Source: JBQDBK01 sp052090825 (lineage in GTDB: Bacteria; Bacillota; Clostridia; Tissierellales; Peptoniphilaceae). Taken from it: DNA of 64,000 nucleotides. Both the position numbers and the translations under genes were made by a program. A model generated the notes under the pieces. It ran no database searches. It saw only the letters and a program-made list of their open reading frames with translations, and had not been told where the DNA came from. Location of the stretch: NCBI GenBank assembly GCA_052090825.1, contig JBQDBK010000002.1:115718-179717 (forward strand), written 5' to 3'. Shown here in pieces: positions 36,748 to 45,179 of this stretch (its first letter is position 1; every line of letters begins with the position of its first letter).

Positions 36748-37394
36748 CCGTTTTCTTAAATTTCAACAGTTTCAAATCTTACGCTGTGGTAGTTCTTTTA
36801 CCTATTTCTGTAACTGTTCTATACAAGTTTTGATTTTTTTGCTTGCTCTACTTTTTCTCCTATCTCTAATATTTGATTAAAAAAGTTCTTGCTTTTTTAA
36901 GTTTTTACTTCATCATTTATATTTCTGTCTTTGAAAGAATAATTCTTTAGGAATTGCAGTAAAGTTAATAAAATCAAATAGAAATCTTAGATTTCACATA
37001 TATAAGTTTGTTTATTGATATCCGTAGAGAAAGAAAATATATACATATGAAATTAATTGTTGTGAAAAATGAGGTTACTCCTTATAATTTAGATTTTAGA
37101 AAAAATTAGTTGATTTAGCTAATTTCCTGCAAGCCTAACCTTAAGTTTCAAGTAACAAATGCTAAGATAGCTTGTATAGAACTTGGTGTAAATGGTCTTC
37201 ATCACTATAAAAGTATTCATATAAGTAAAGTTTTAAATAATATAAAGTTATTAATTTTATATTATTAGATAAATAAAAATACTGCATGATGAGGCTAGAA
37301 TATATTATGATCTTTTATTTTTTTAAAATTATTATATAATTATATGGTATAATTTTTAAAAAGCACTCGATAAAATATAGATATAGGAGAAAAG
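36748..37394. other. Gene-poor stretch before the molybdenum operon
   Basis: Only broken coding-like fragments are seen. Minus-strand pieces lie around 36780-36960 (with Lys-rich EKVEQAKK-like stretches). A plus-strand piece at about 37150-37260 reads VTNAKIACIELGVNGLHHYK. I can assign neither. A TATAAT-like -10 with no good -35 lies near 37345, possibly for the molybdenum operon. Confidence 0.4.
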
Positions 37395-38375
37395 ATGAAT
37401 AAAATAAGTGTAATAGATATTGAAGATGCTGTAGGTTGTGTTTTGGCTCATGATATGACTCAGATAATAAAGGGAGAGAAGAAAGGACCTAGGTTTAAAA
37501 AAGGAAATATTGTAAAAAAAGAAGATATTGAAGTTTTAAAATCAATGGGTAAAGAACATATTTATGTACTTGAGTTGGACGAGGATACATATCATGAGGA
37601 GGAAGCTGCAGAGCATCTAGCTAACATATGTGCAGGAGGAAATATAGAGAAGTCTCAAGTATCAGAGGGGAAAATCAATCTAATAGCAGGCTATGATGGG
37701 CTTTTAAAAGTTGATGTGGACTTATTAAATAAAATAAATTCATGTCCACAGGTTATGGTGGCAAGTAAGCTAAACAATACTTATGTTAGAAAAGGAGAGA
37801 TAGTTGGAGGAACCAGGGCTATTCCTCTATTTATAGAAAAAGATAAGATTCAAATTTGTCAAGATATTGCTAAGGAAGATAAAATCTTAAAAATTCTTGA
37901 AGTAAAAAATCTAAGAGTTGGTATTTTGACAACTGGAAATGAAGTTTTTTATGGAAAGGTAAAAGATGGTTTTAAGGATGTATTAATAGAAAAGTTATCT
38001 AAATTTAATTGTGAAATTATTGATCATAGATATTCCACTGACGATATGGAGAGTATAGAGAAAAATTTACAGGAAATGTTAGATAAAAAATTGGACTTAA
38101 TACTTTGTACAGGTGGCATGAGCGTAGATCCAGATGATAATACACCAGGTGCTATAAGAGCTGTGGGTTCGGATATTGTTTCCTATGGAAGCCCAGTTTT
38201 ACCAGGTTCTATGTTTATGGTTGCATATAAGGATGAGACTGCTATTTTAGGTCTTCCTGGTGCTGTTATGTACTTTGAAAAGACGGTATTTGATTTTATT
38301 ATGCCTAGGATAGCAGTTAAGGAGAGGATTACTAAGAGAGATATAGTAGAACTTGGACATGGAGGATTATTATAA
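37395..38375 (+). CDS. MoeA-like molybdopterin-binding protein
   Basis: This 326-residue protein has a MoeA-type N-terminus (IEDAVGCVLAHDMTQI) and a MoCF-binding domain from about 165, with the motifs RVGILTTGNEVFYGKVKDGF and LILCTGGMSVDPDDNTPGAI. It is shorter than true MoeA (about 400 residues) and lacks its C-terminal domain. It matches a clostridial family that probably recognises molybdopterin during metal insertion or enzyme maturation. It heads a tightly packed operon of nine genes. AGGAGA precedes the ATG, and the stop overlaps the moaC start. Confidence 0.85.
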   Translation: MNKISVIDIEDAVGCVLAHDMTQIIKGEKKGPRFKKGNIVKKEDIEVLKSMGKEHIYVLELDEDTYHEEEAAEHLANICAGGNIEKSQVSEGKINLIAGYDGLLKVDVDLLNKINSCPQVMVASKLNNTYVRKGEIVGGTRAIPLFIEKDKIQICQDIAKEDKILKILEVKNLRVGILTTGNEVFYGKVKDGFKDVLIEKLSKFNCEIIDHRYSTDDMESIEKNLQEMLDKKLDLILCTGGMSVDPDDNTPGAIRAVGSDIVSYGSPVLPGSMFMVAYKDETAILGLPGAVMYFEKTVFDFIMPRIAVKERITKRDIVELGHGGLL

Positions 38376-38848
38376 TGGAACTTAATCATTTTGACGATAA
38401 GGGAAATGCTAGAATGGTAGATGTTTCTAAAAAAAATATAAGTAAAAGACTTGCAATAGCAGGTGGTAAAATTTATTTATCTCAGAAAGCCTATGAAATG
38501 GTAAAAAATAAAAATATATCAAAGGGTGATGTTCTAACAGTTGCACAAGTTGCTGGGATTATGGGTGTAAAAAAAACACCAGACTTAATTCCTATGACTC
38601 ATCCACTTTCTATAGATGGAGTAGATTTAAACTTTACTTTAAATGATGAAGAGTTTTATATAGAGGCAGAGTGTAGAGTTTCTATAAATGACAGAACTGG
38701 AGTTGAAATTGAGGCTATAAGTGGTGTAAGTATAGCTCTTATAACAATTTATGATATGGTCAAGGCCGTAGATAAATCTATGGTAATATCAGATATAAAG
38801 TTAAAATATAAGTCCGGTGGGAAAAGTGGAGAATATAAAATAAAGTAG
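38375..38848 (+). CDS. moaC: Cyclic pyranopterin monophosphate synthase
   Basis: This 157-residue enzyme works with MoaA to convert GTP to cyclic pyranopterin monophosphate, the first step of molybdenum cofactor synthesis. Family motifs are NHFDDKGNARMVDVS at the start, VAGIMGVKKTPDLIPMTHPL (active-site His and Lys), and CRVSINDRTGVEIEAISGV, then MVKAVDKSM. Length is standard. It starts within the stop region of the preceding gene. Confidence 0.95.
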   Translation: MELNHFDDKGNARMVDVSKKNISKRLAIAGGKIYLSQKAYEMVKNKNISKGDVLTVAQVAGIMGVKKTPDLIPMTHPLSIDGVDLNFTLNDEEFYIEAECRVSINDRTGVEIEAISGVSIALITIYDMVKAVDKSMVISDIKLKYKSGGKSGEYKIK

Positions 38849-38855
38849 GGATTTA

Positions 38856-39818
38856 ATGTTAGATTTATACAATAGAAATATAGACTATGTGAGATTATCT
38901 GTAACTGATAAATGCAATTTTAAATGTGTATATTGTATGTCTGAAAATGAGTGTATGTACAAAGAAAAAGATATATTATCCTTTGATGACTATGAGAAGA
39001 TTTTAAATGTTTTATATAAATTAGGTATAAAAAAAATTAAGATAACAGGCGGAGAACCACTTATTAGACCAGGGATAATAGACTTTATTAGAAGTTTAAA
39101 AAAAGATTTTAGATTTGATAGTGTAACTATAACTACTAATGGTTATTATTTAGATAAATATTGGAAAGATTTAGTAGATATGAGAATAGATGGTATCAAT
39201 ATATCTATAGATAGTCTAAGAGAAGATAGGTACAATAAAATCACAAGGGGAGGAGACTTATTTAAAGTATTAAAAAGTATTAATAATCTTTTAGATTATG
39301 GTTATAAAAATCTAAAAATAAATACTGTATTAATAAAGGGAGTTAATGATGATGAAATAAATGATTTTGCACAAATGGCTAAAAAGAATAAAATAGCGGT
39401 AAGATTTATAGAGCTTATGCCAATTGGACCAGCAAGAGGATATAAAGGACTTAGTAGAGAAGAGATAGTTAAACAGTTAGAAATAGTAAATGGAGTTTAT
39501 AATCCTTTATCTTATAGAGGAAATGGGCCTGCAGAGTATATAAGTTTTAATGGATTTTTAGGTAAAATTGGTTTTATTGATGCAGTTAATCATAAGTTTT
39601 GTAGTGAGTGTAATAGAATAAGACTTGATTCCCTAGGAAATTTTATAATGTGTCTACATCATCAAGAGGGAATTTCCTCAAAGAAATTTTTAAATGGGGA
39701 AATAAGTGAAAAAGAATTTCTAGAAAAAATAAGTGCCTCGATTAAAAATAAGGCAAAGGAAAATAATTTTATAGATGATCCTAAACTTTTACCTAGCATA
39801 AATAAAATAGGAGGATAA
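38856..39818 (+). CDS. moaA: GTP 3',8-cyclase
   Basis: This 320-residue radical SAM enzyme has the N-terminal 4Fe-4S motif at Cys20, Cys24 and Cys27 (TDKCNFKCVYCMSE). SAM-binding residues lie in ITGGEPLIRPG. The C-terminal second cluster motif is FCSECNRIRLDSLGNFIMCL. It ends in Gly-Gly (INKIGG), the flexible catalytic tail required in MoaA. It acts with MoaC. Seven bases separate it from moaC, and the next gene follows with no gap. Confidence 0.95.
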   Translation: MLDLYNRNIDYVRLSVTDKCNFKCVYCMSENECMYKEKDILSFDDYEKILNVLYKLGIKKIKITGGEPLIRPGIIDFIRSLKKDFRFDSVTITTNGYYLDKYWKDLVDMRIDGINISIDSLREDRYNKITRGGDLFKVLKSINNLLDYGYKNLKINTVLIKGVNDDEINDFAQMAKKNKIAVRFIELMPIGPARGYKGLSREEIVKQLEIVNGVYNPLSYRGNGPAEYISFNGFLGKIGFIDAVNHKFCSECNRIRLDSLGNFIMCLHHQEGISSKKFLNGEISEKEFLEKISASIKNKAKENNFIDDPKLLPSINKIGG

Positions 39819-40256
39819 ATGGGAAAAATTATATCAATAAATATAAGCGAAAAAAAAGGAACTGTAAAAAAACCTGTAGATAAAATAAAAATCCTAGAAG
39901 GATTTGGGCTAGAAAATGATGCTCATGGGGGAAATTGGCATAGACAGGTGAGCCTACTCTCCTATGAAAGTTTTTTAAAATTCAAAGACGATGTAAAAAT
40001 AGATTTGAGCTATGGTGTATTTGGGGAAAATTTATTAGTTGAGGGAATAGATATTAAAAATTTAGAAATAGGAACTAGATTAAAAATAAATAATTCCGTT
40101 TTAGAAGTAAGTCAAATTGGTAAGATGTGTCACAAGGGTTGCGAAATAAGAGATATAGTAGGCAGATGTATTATGCCAGATGAGGGAATTTTTACTAAAG
40201 TTATAAGTGGAGATGAAATAAAAGTTGGAGATGAAATATGTATAGAGCATGTGTAG
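39819..40256 (+). CDS. MOSC-domain protein
   Basis: This 145-residue single MOSC domain has an N-terminal region with HGGNWHRQVSLLSYESF, GVFGENLLVEG, and the conserved Cys in IGKMCHKGCEIR. MOSC domains bind molybdenum cofactor, or transfer sulfur in the C-terminal part of the Moco sulfurase. Stand-alone short MOSC proteins are common in clostridial Moco operons. The gene lies between moaA and mogA and overlaps mogA by 19 bases, so a role in cofactor handling is likely. Confidence 0.88.
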   Translation: MGKIISINISEKKGTVKKPVDKIKILEGFGLENDAHGGNWHRQVSLLSYESFLKFKDDVKIDLSYGVFGENLLVEGIDIKNLEIGTRLKINNSVLEVSQIGKMCHKGCEIRDIVGRCIMPDEGIFTKVISGDEIKVGDEICIEHV

Positions 40257-40741
40257 TCACTGTAAGTGATAGTTCTTTTTATGAAGGCAAGAAAGACTTA
40301 AGCGGACCTGAAATAGTTAAGGTATTAAAAAATAATGATTATGAGATTGTGGATGTAAAAATAGTTGCAGATGAAAAGGAAGATATAAAAAGGCTACTAG
40401 AGGACTTAGCTGATAACAATAGGGCAGACTTAGTTATAACAAGTGGAGGAACTGGATTTAATAAAAGGGATGTAACTCCAGAGGCAACTATGGAAATTAT
40501 AGAAAAATACACTCCAGGTTTTGGAGAGTTAATGAGAATGAAAAGTTATGAGATAAATAAAAATGCTATTTTATCAAGAGCTTGCTCAGGTATAAGAAAA
40601 GATACCTTAATAATTAATTTGCCTGGAAGTCCTAGAGGAGTAGTTGAAAATCTAAACTTTATAATCGGATCTATAGAACATGGTCTAAAAATGTTATTAA
40701 CTAGTAAAAATGATTGTGGAAATATGAATGATAAAAGATGA
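40238..40741 (+). CDS. mog: Molybdopterin adenylyltransferase (MogA/MoaB family)
   Basis: This 167-residue protein of the MoCF-binding fold begins YRACVVTVSDSSFYEG, has the signature LVITSGGTGFNKRDVTPEAT and the later NLPGSPRGVVENL. The family adenylates molybdopterin before metal insertion. It is a separate protein here, together with the MoeA-like protein. It overlaps the MOSC gene and the ModE-like gene (four bases). Confidence 0.9.
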   Translation: MYRACVVTVSDSSFYEGKKDLSGPEIVKVLKNNDYEIVDVKIVADEKEDIKRLLEDLADNNRADLVITSGGTGFNKRDVTPEATMEIIEKYTPGFGELMRMKSYEINKNAILSRACSGIRKDTLIINLPGSPRGVVENLNFIIGSIEHGLKMLLTSKNDCGNMNDKR

Positions 40742-41100
40742 GTGGATTTATGATTAATAATATTAGACCAGAGTTAAAAGTGATGATAGTTAAAGAGAGT
40801 AAATTTTTTGGTCCAGGAGTTTATAAGTTGTTAAAATTAATAGATGAGAATCTTTCTATAAAACTTGCTTGTAAAAAAATGGAACTATCTTATTCTAAGG
40901 GCAGAAAGCTTATAAAGAAAATGGAAGAAGAATTAAATGCTCCTATAGTAATAAGTAAAGCAGGGGGAAATAAAGGAGGAGAGAGTAGCTTAACAGAATT
41001 AGGAGAAATTTTTTTAAATAAGTATGAGAGATATGTAATGGAAGTAGAAAAATTTGCTAAAGAAAAATTTAATGAAATTTATTCGGAGGAAGTAAAATGA
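40738..41100 (+). CDS. ModE-like winged-helix regulator without molybdate-binding domain
   Basis: This 120-residue protein corresponds to the N-terminal DNA-binding half of ModE. It contains FGPGVYKLLKLIDENLSIKL, then ACKKMELSYSKGRKLIKKME and GGNKGGESSLTELGEIFL. The C-terminal MOP (TOBE) domains that sense molybdate in ModE are absent. Such short forms are widespread in anaerobes. It probably controls the operon, but how it senses molybdate is unclear. It is encoded between mog and modA with overlaps. Confidence 0.85.
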   Translation: MSGFMINNIRPELKVMIVKESKFFGPGVYKLLKLIDENLSIKLACKKMELSYSKGRKLIKKMEEELNAPIVISKAGGNKGGESSLTELGEIFLNKYERYVMEVEKFAKEKFNEIYSEEVK

Positions 41101-41885
41101 AATTAAAAAAAATTATAGGATTATTATTTTCTTTTTTGTTAGTATTTGTTCTTTCATCTTGTACCAAGAGTGAAAAGGCTGAAATTGCAGAGACAGAGGA
41201 TATATACATATCGGCGGCAGCTTCTTTGACAGATGTAATCAATGAATTAAAGGAAATATATGAAAAAGATAATAAGTCAGTTGAAATAAAAACAAACTTT
41301 GCTGGTTCAGGAGCTCTACAATCTCAAATAGAAGAGGGGGCTCCAGCTGATATATTTATTTCTGCTGCTGACAAACAAATGAATTTACTAGAAGAAAAAA
41401 AATTAATAGATGAAGATAGTAGAGTTGAACTACTTAAAAATGAAGTTGTTTTAATTGTTAGAACTGATGAAAAAGTAGGAGATATTGATTTTAAAAATTT
41501 AAGTGCTGTAGACAAAATTGCTATAGGAGACCCTGCCTTTGTTCCAGTAGGACAATATAGTGAAGAAATTTTTACTAATCTAGGAAATTGGGAAGAAGTT
41601 AAAAATAAAATGGTAATATCTCAAGATGTTAGACAGAGTTTAGATTGGGTTGTAAGTGGAAATATTCAAACGGCAACAGTATATAAAACAGATGCAATTA
41701 CAGAAAAAGATAAGGTTAAGATTATTGCTCAAGCACCTAAGAAATCTCATAAAGAAATTAATTATCCTTTAGCAATTGTAGAAAAAAGCAAAGATAAGAA
41801 GAAAGTAAAGGATTTTTATGATTTTTTAAAATCGGATGAAGCTAAGAAAGTTTATGAAAAATATGGTTTTGTGGTGAATAAGTAA
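41097..41885 (+). CDS. modA: Molybdate ABC transporter substrate-binding lipoprotein
   Basis: This 262-residue protein has a lipoprotein signal (lipobox LSSC, Cys22) and a type II periplasmic-binding fold: IYISAAASLTDVINELKE at the start of the mature part, NFAGSGALQSQIEEGAPADIF, and IGDPAFVPVGQY, all typical of ModA. It captures molybdate (or tungstate) outside the cell. AGGAGG precedes the ATG, and the start overlaps the regulator gene by four bases. Confidence 0.94.
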   Translation: MKLKKIIGLLFSFLLVFVLSSCTKSEKAEIAETEDIYISAAASLTDVINELKEIYEKDNKSVEIKTNFAGSGALQSQIEEGAPADIFISAADKQMNLLEEKKLIDEDSRVELLKNEVVLIVRTDEKVGDIDFKNLSAVDKIAIGDPAFVPVGQYSEEIFTNLGNWEEVKNKMVISQDVRQSLDWVVSGNIQTATVYKTDAITEKDKVKIIAQAPKKSHKEINYPLAIVEKSKDKKKVKDFYDFLKSDEAKKVYEKYGFVVNK

Positions 41886-42547
41886 TGAGTTTTAGTCCTA
41901 TATATATTTCAATAAAAACAGCTATAATATCTACAATTATAACTTTTTTTCTTGGGATATATGCAGCTCGATTTGTAAGTAAAAAGAAAAAAACTAGATG
42001 GATTTTTGATGCTGTTTTTACTTTACCGATGGTTTTACCGCCAACTGTAGTTGGTTTTATTTTATTGATTGTGTTGGGGAATAAAGGACCATTTTCAAGG
42101 ATATTTGAACAATTTGATTTTAATATAATATTTTCTTATCAAGCTACTATAATTGCAGCTGTTATAGTAAGTTTTCCCTTAATGTATAGGACTGCTTTAG
42201 GAGCTTTCTTACAGATAGATAGTGTTTATATAGAGGCCGGGCAAACCTTAGGTTTGAAAAATTCTAAAATATTTTGGAAGATAATATTACCTCTTTCTAA
42301 AGAAAGTCTATTTTCAGGAATTGTCTTATCTTTTGCTAGAGCCTTAGGAGAATTTGGAGCAACAATAATGATTGCTGGTAATATAGCAGGTAAAACTCAA
42401 ACAATTTCAACAGCTATATATTCTGCTGTTCAAGCTGGAAATAAAAGTTTGGCTTTAAAATGGTCTATAATCGTTATAGGAATAAGTTTAATTGCGATAA
42501 TTTTACTTAATATAAGTACAAAAAATAGGTGGGGGAAATGGGCATAG
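41885..42547 (+). CDS. modB: Molybdate ABC transporter permease
   Basis: This 220-residue permease has five or six helices. The MetI-fold coupling motif is EAGQTLGLKNSKIFWKIILPLSKE, followed by ALGEFGATIMIAGNI, which is characteristic of ModB/CysT-type permeases. It overlaps the stop of modA by one base and modC by 19 bases. Confidence 0.94.
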   Translation: MSFSPIYISIKTAIISTIITFFLGIYAARFVSKKKKTRWIFDAVFTLPMVLPPTVVGFILLIVLGNKGPFSRIFEQFDFNIIFSYQATIIAAVIVSFPLMYRTALGAFLQIDSVYIEAGQTLGLKNSKIFWKIILPLSKESLFSGIVLSFARALGEFGATIMIAGNIAGKTQTISTAIYSAVQAGNKSLALKWSIIVIGISLIAIILLNISTKNRWGKWA

Positions 42548-43602
42548 ATATAAATTTGTATAAAAAATTATACCACTTTGATTTAGAACTAGATATAAGA
42601 ATAGGAAATGAAATATTAGCCGTAATAGGCGAATCTGGAAGTGGTAAAACTATGCTTTTAAAGATAATTTCTGGAATAGAAAAGGCTGATAAGGGTTATA
42701 TAAAAGTAGAAAATGATATTTATTTTGATAAAGATAGAAAAATAGATATGAAAATACAAGAAAGAAAAGTTGGATTTTTATTTCAGAATTATGCGCTTTT
42801 TCCCCATCTTACTGTTATAGAAAATTTATTAGTAGTAAAAGATAAACAAAATGATTCTTATAAGGAGGCAAGAAATCTTCTTAAAGTATTTAAAATAGAA
42901 CATTTAGAAAATATATATCCAAGTGAAATATCCGGTGGAGAGAAGCAAAGGGTGGCTCTAGCCAGAATGATATTCTCTAAACCTAAAATAATATTAATGG
43001 ACGAACCTTTTTCAGCTTTAGACACAAATTTAAAATGGGAAATAGAAAAAGATCTAATTATATTTTTAAAAGAGTATAAAAGACCAACAATTTTTGTAAC
43101 TCATAATATTGATGAGGCTCTGAGAATTAGTGATAAAATACTTTTATTAAAAAAAGGAAAGGTTATTGACTTTGGAGATAAAAATAGAGTTTTAAAAAAT
43201 TTAAAGTCAATAGAATCAGCAAAGCTATTGGGTTATAAAAATTTTATGAATTTAAAAATAAACGACAGTGTAGTTTATTTAGAAGATTTAAATTTGAGGG
43301 TAGAAGGTCTAATGATAAAAGAAAAAAACTATAAAAAAGCAGTGTTGGACTCAAAAAAATTTTCTATATATAAAAGTAAAGATAAAAATCAATTTGCTAT
43401 AAAACTAAAATTAAAATATTTTACAGAAGATAGTAATTCTTATATATTTGTATTTTACAATGAATTTAATCTTGAGAAAAATTTAAGCGTTGAATTAAAT
43501 AAATCTATTTACAAGGAAGATGAAATAAGAAAATTTATAAACGATAAAGAAGAATACAATTTATATTACAATAAAAATGATATTTTATTTTTTAAACATT
43601 AA
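42529..43602 (+). CDS. modC: Molybdate ABC transporter ATP-binding protein
   Basis: This 357-residue protein has Walker A GESGSGKTM, a Q-loop in FLFQNYALFPHLTVIEN, signature EISGGEKQRVALARM and Walker B IILMDEPFSALD with the switch His in FVTHNIDEAL. The C-terminal 120 residues take the place of the molybdate-binding TOBE domain but are divergent and Lys-rich, so regulatory binding is uncertain. It is the last gene of the operon. I see no clear terminator in the 100 bases that follow. Confidence 0.92.
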   Translation: MGEMGIDINLYKKLYHFDLELDIRIGNEILAVIGESGSGKTMLLKIISGIEKADKGYIKVENDIYFDKDRKIDMKIQERKVGFLFQNYALFPHLTVIENLLVVKDKQNDSYKEARNLLKVFKIEHLENIYPSEISGGEKQRVALARMIFSKPKIILMDEPFSALDTNLKWEIEKDLIIFLKEYKRPTIFVTHNIDEALRISDKILLLKKGKVIDFGDKNRVLKNLKSIESAKLLGYKNFMNLKINDSVVYLEDLNLRVEGLMIKEKNYKKAVLDSKKFSIYKSKDKNQFAIKLKLKYFTEDSNSYIFVFYNEFNLEKNLSVELNKSIYKEDEIRKFINDKEEYNLYYNKNDILFFKH

Positions 43603-43703
43603 TCTTGAGTTAATCTTTAACTTCTAGTAAAATACTAAAAGAGTTTTATTGTAGAAAGCATATTTATGAAAAATAGTGCTTAAAAATTGAATAGGGGTGG
43701 ATA

Positions 43704-44963
43704 ATGAACAAGAAAATTATAGCAGTTGATGAAAAAGTTCCCTTCAATATGTTGATTCCTTTAAGTCTGCAACATACTTTTGCTATGTTTGGAGCATCTG
43801 TATTAGTACCTTTGGTATTTAATATCGATCCTAGTATAGTTTTATTAATGAATGGGATTGGAACTTTTCTTTTAATATTCATAACAAAGGGCAAGGTTCC
43901 TGCCTATTTAGGATCTAGTTTTGCCTTTTTAGGACCAACTCAAATCATACTTGCTAAATATCCTTTTTCCTATGCTCTAGGAGGATTTTTTGCAGTAGGG
44001 GTATTAGGTTGTTTTATATCTTGGATAATAAGAAAAAAAGGAGTAGATTGGCTTGATATTGTTTTGCCGCCTGCTGCTATGGGCGCTGTTGTTGCTCTAA
44101 TTGGTCTTCAATTAGCAGGAGCAACTATATCAGGAGGTGCCATAGGAGCTAACTTAATGGGTGAAACAGCAAGTAATCCTGACAGGATAGTATTTTTAGT
44201 AACTCTTTTATTTGCAATTTTTGGTTCTGTAATTTTTAAAAAATTTTGGGCTACAATTCCAATATTGATATCAATAATAGCAGGATATACTACAGCTGTT
44301 TTTTTTGGAATGGTGGATTTTTCTACTGTGAAAGAGGCGAGTCTTTTTGTAATGCCAAAATTCCAAACACCTTCTTTTGCAATAGAGCCTATCCTAACAA
44401 TGTTACCAGTTACCTTAGTTATAATGAGTGAAAATATAAGTCATCAAGTAGTAACAAGTAATATAATAGGCAGAGATATTATAAAAGATCCAGGATTAGA
44501 CAAAACTATATTAGCTGATAATTTTTCAACGGCTATATCAGCCTTAGTTGGGTCTGTTCCTACTACTACCTATGGAGAAAATATAGGAGTTATGGCAGTA
44601 ACAGGGGTTTACAGTGTTCAAGTTATTGCTGGAGCCGCTGTAGTATCGATTTGTATGGCTTTTATAGGACCTCTAGCGGCTTTAATACAAACAATACCAG
44701 GGGATGTAATAGGTGGAGTAACATTCTTACTTTATGGAATGATAGGAGCTAGTGGTTTAAGACTTTTAGTTGATGAAAAAGTAGATTTTTCAAAAAGCTC
44801 TAATTTAATATTAACAAGTGTTATATTAGTAACTGGTCTTAGTGGTCTTAAATTGACTATAGGAACAGTTGAATTAACTGGAATGGTTCTTGCTAGTGTT
44901 GTAGCGGTTATATTAAGTTTAACTATGTATATATTTAAACAAATGGGAATGATAGATGAATAA
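43704..44963 (+). CDS. uraA: Uracil permease (NCS2 family)
   Basis: This 419-residue proton-coupled permease has 12-14 helices. Signature segments are LSLQHTFAMFGASVLVPLV (helix 1), LGSSFAFLGP (half-helix 3), VTLVIMSENISHQVV with the substrate-binding Glu, and PTTTYGENIGVMAVTG, all matching UraA/PyrP. It is not adjacent to pyr genes, and no PyrR-type leader is evident, so it may serve uracil salvage. It starts after AGGGGTGG and ends at a strong terminator. Confidence 0.92.
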   Translation: MNKKIIAVDEKVPFNMLIPLSLQHTFAMFGASVLVPLVFNIDPSIVLLMNGIGTFLLIFITKGKVPAYLGSSFAFLGPTQIILAKYPFSYALGGFFAVGVLGCFISWIIRKKGVDWLDIVLPPAAMGAVVALIGLQLAGATISGGAIGANLMGETASNPDRIVFLVTLLFAIFGSVIFKKFWATIPILISIIAGYTTAVFFGMVDFSTVKEASLFVMPKFQTPSFAIEPILTMLPVTLVIMSENISHQVVTSNIIGRDIIKDPGLDKTILADNFSTAISALVGSVPTTTYGENIGVMAVTGVYSVQVIAGAAVVSICMAFIGPLAALIQTIPGDVIGGVTFLLYGMIGASGLRLLVDEKVDFSKSSNLILTSVILVTGLSGLKLTIGTVELTGMVLASVVAVILSLTMYIFKQMGMIDE

Positions 44964-45004
44964 TAAAAGTCTCTTTATTATATAATAAAGAGACTTTTAT
45001 TATT
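44960..45004 (+). terminator. Terminator after uraA
   Basis: An about 21-base perfect stem (core AAAAGTCTCTTTATTA and complement) has a tiny loop and T-rich flanks. Confidence 0.9.
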
Positions 45005-45109
45005 CATTATTACTTTAAGAAAACGATATCAATATTGACTATAGGGAAATCATGTAAAAGCAACAAAGGATTTATAATACATTAAATTTGGAAGACTAGA
45101 TTTTTATGA

Positions 45110-45138
45110 TTGACACTAGTATAAGTATAATATATGAT
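45110..45138 (+). promoter_or_regulatory. Promoter of the AbgT-family gene
   Basis: TTGACA (45110-45115) and TATGAT (45133-45138) have a 17-base spacer, 41 bases before the start codon. Confidence 0.75.
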
Positions 45139-45179
45139 AAAAATGATAGTTAAATCATTAATAAAAAAGGAGGAATTTT

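Noticed and set aside
43603..43703. PyrR attenuator or purine riboswitch before uraA
   Set aside because: No PyrR anti-antiterminator motif or purine aptamer core is present, and the leader is short.
44246..44431. Plus-strand frame inside uraA in another register
   Set aside because: It is fully contained in uraA, has no ribosome site and shows biased composition.
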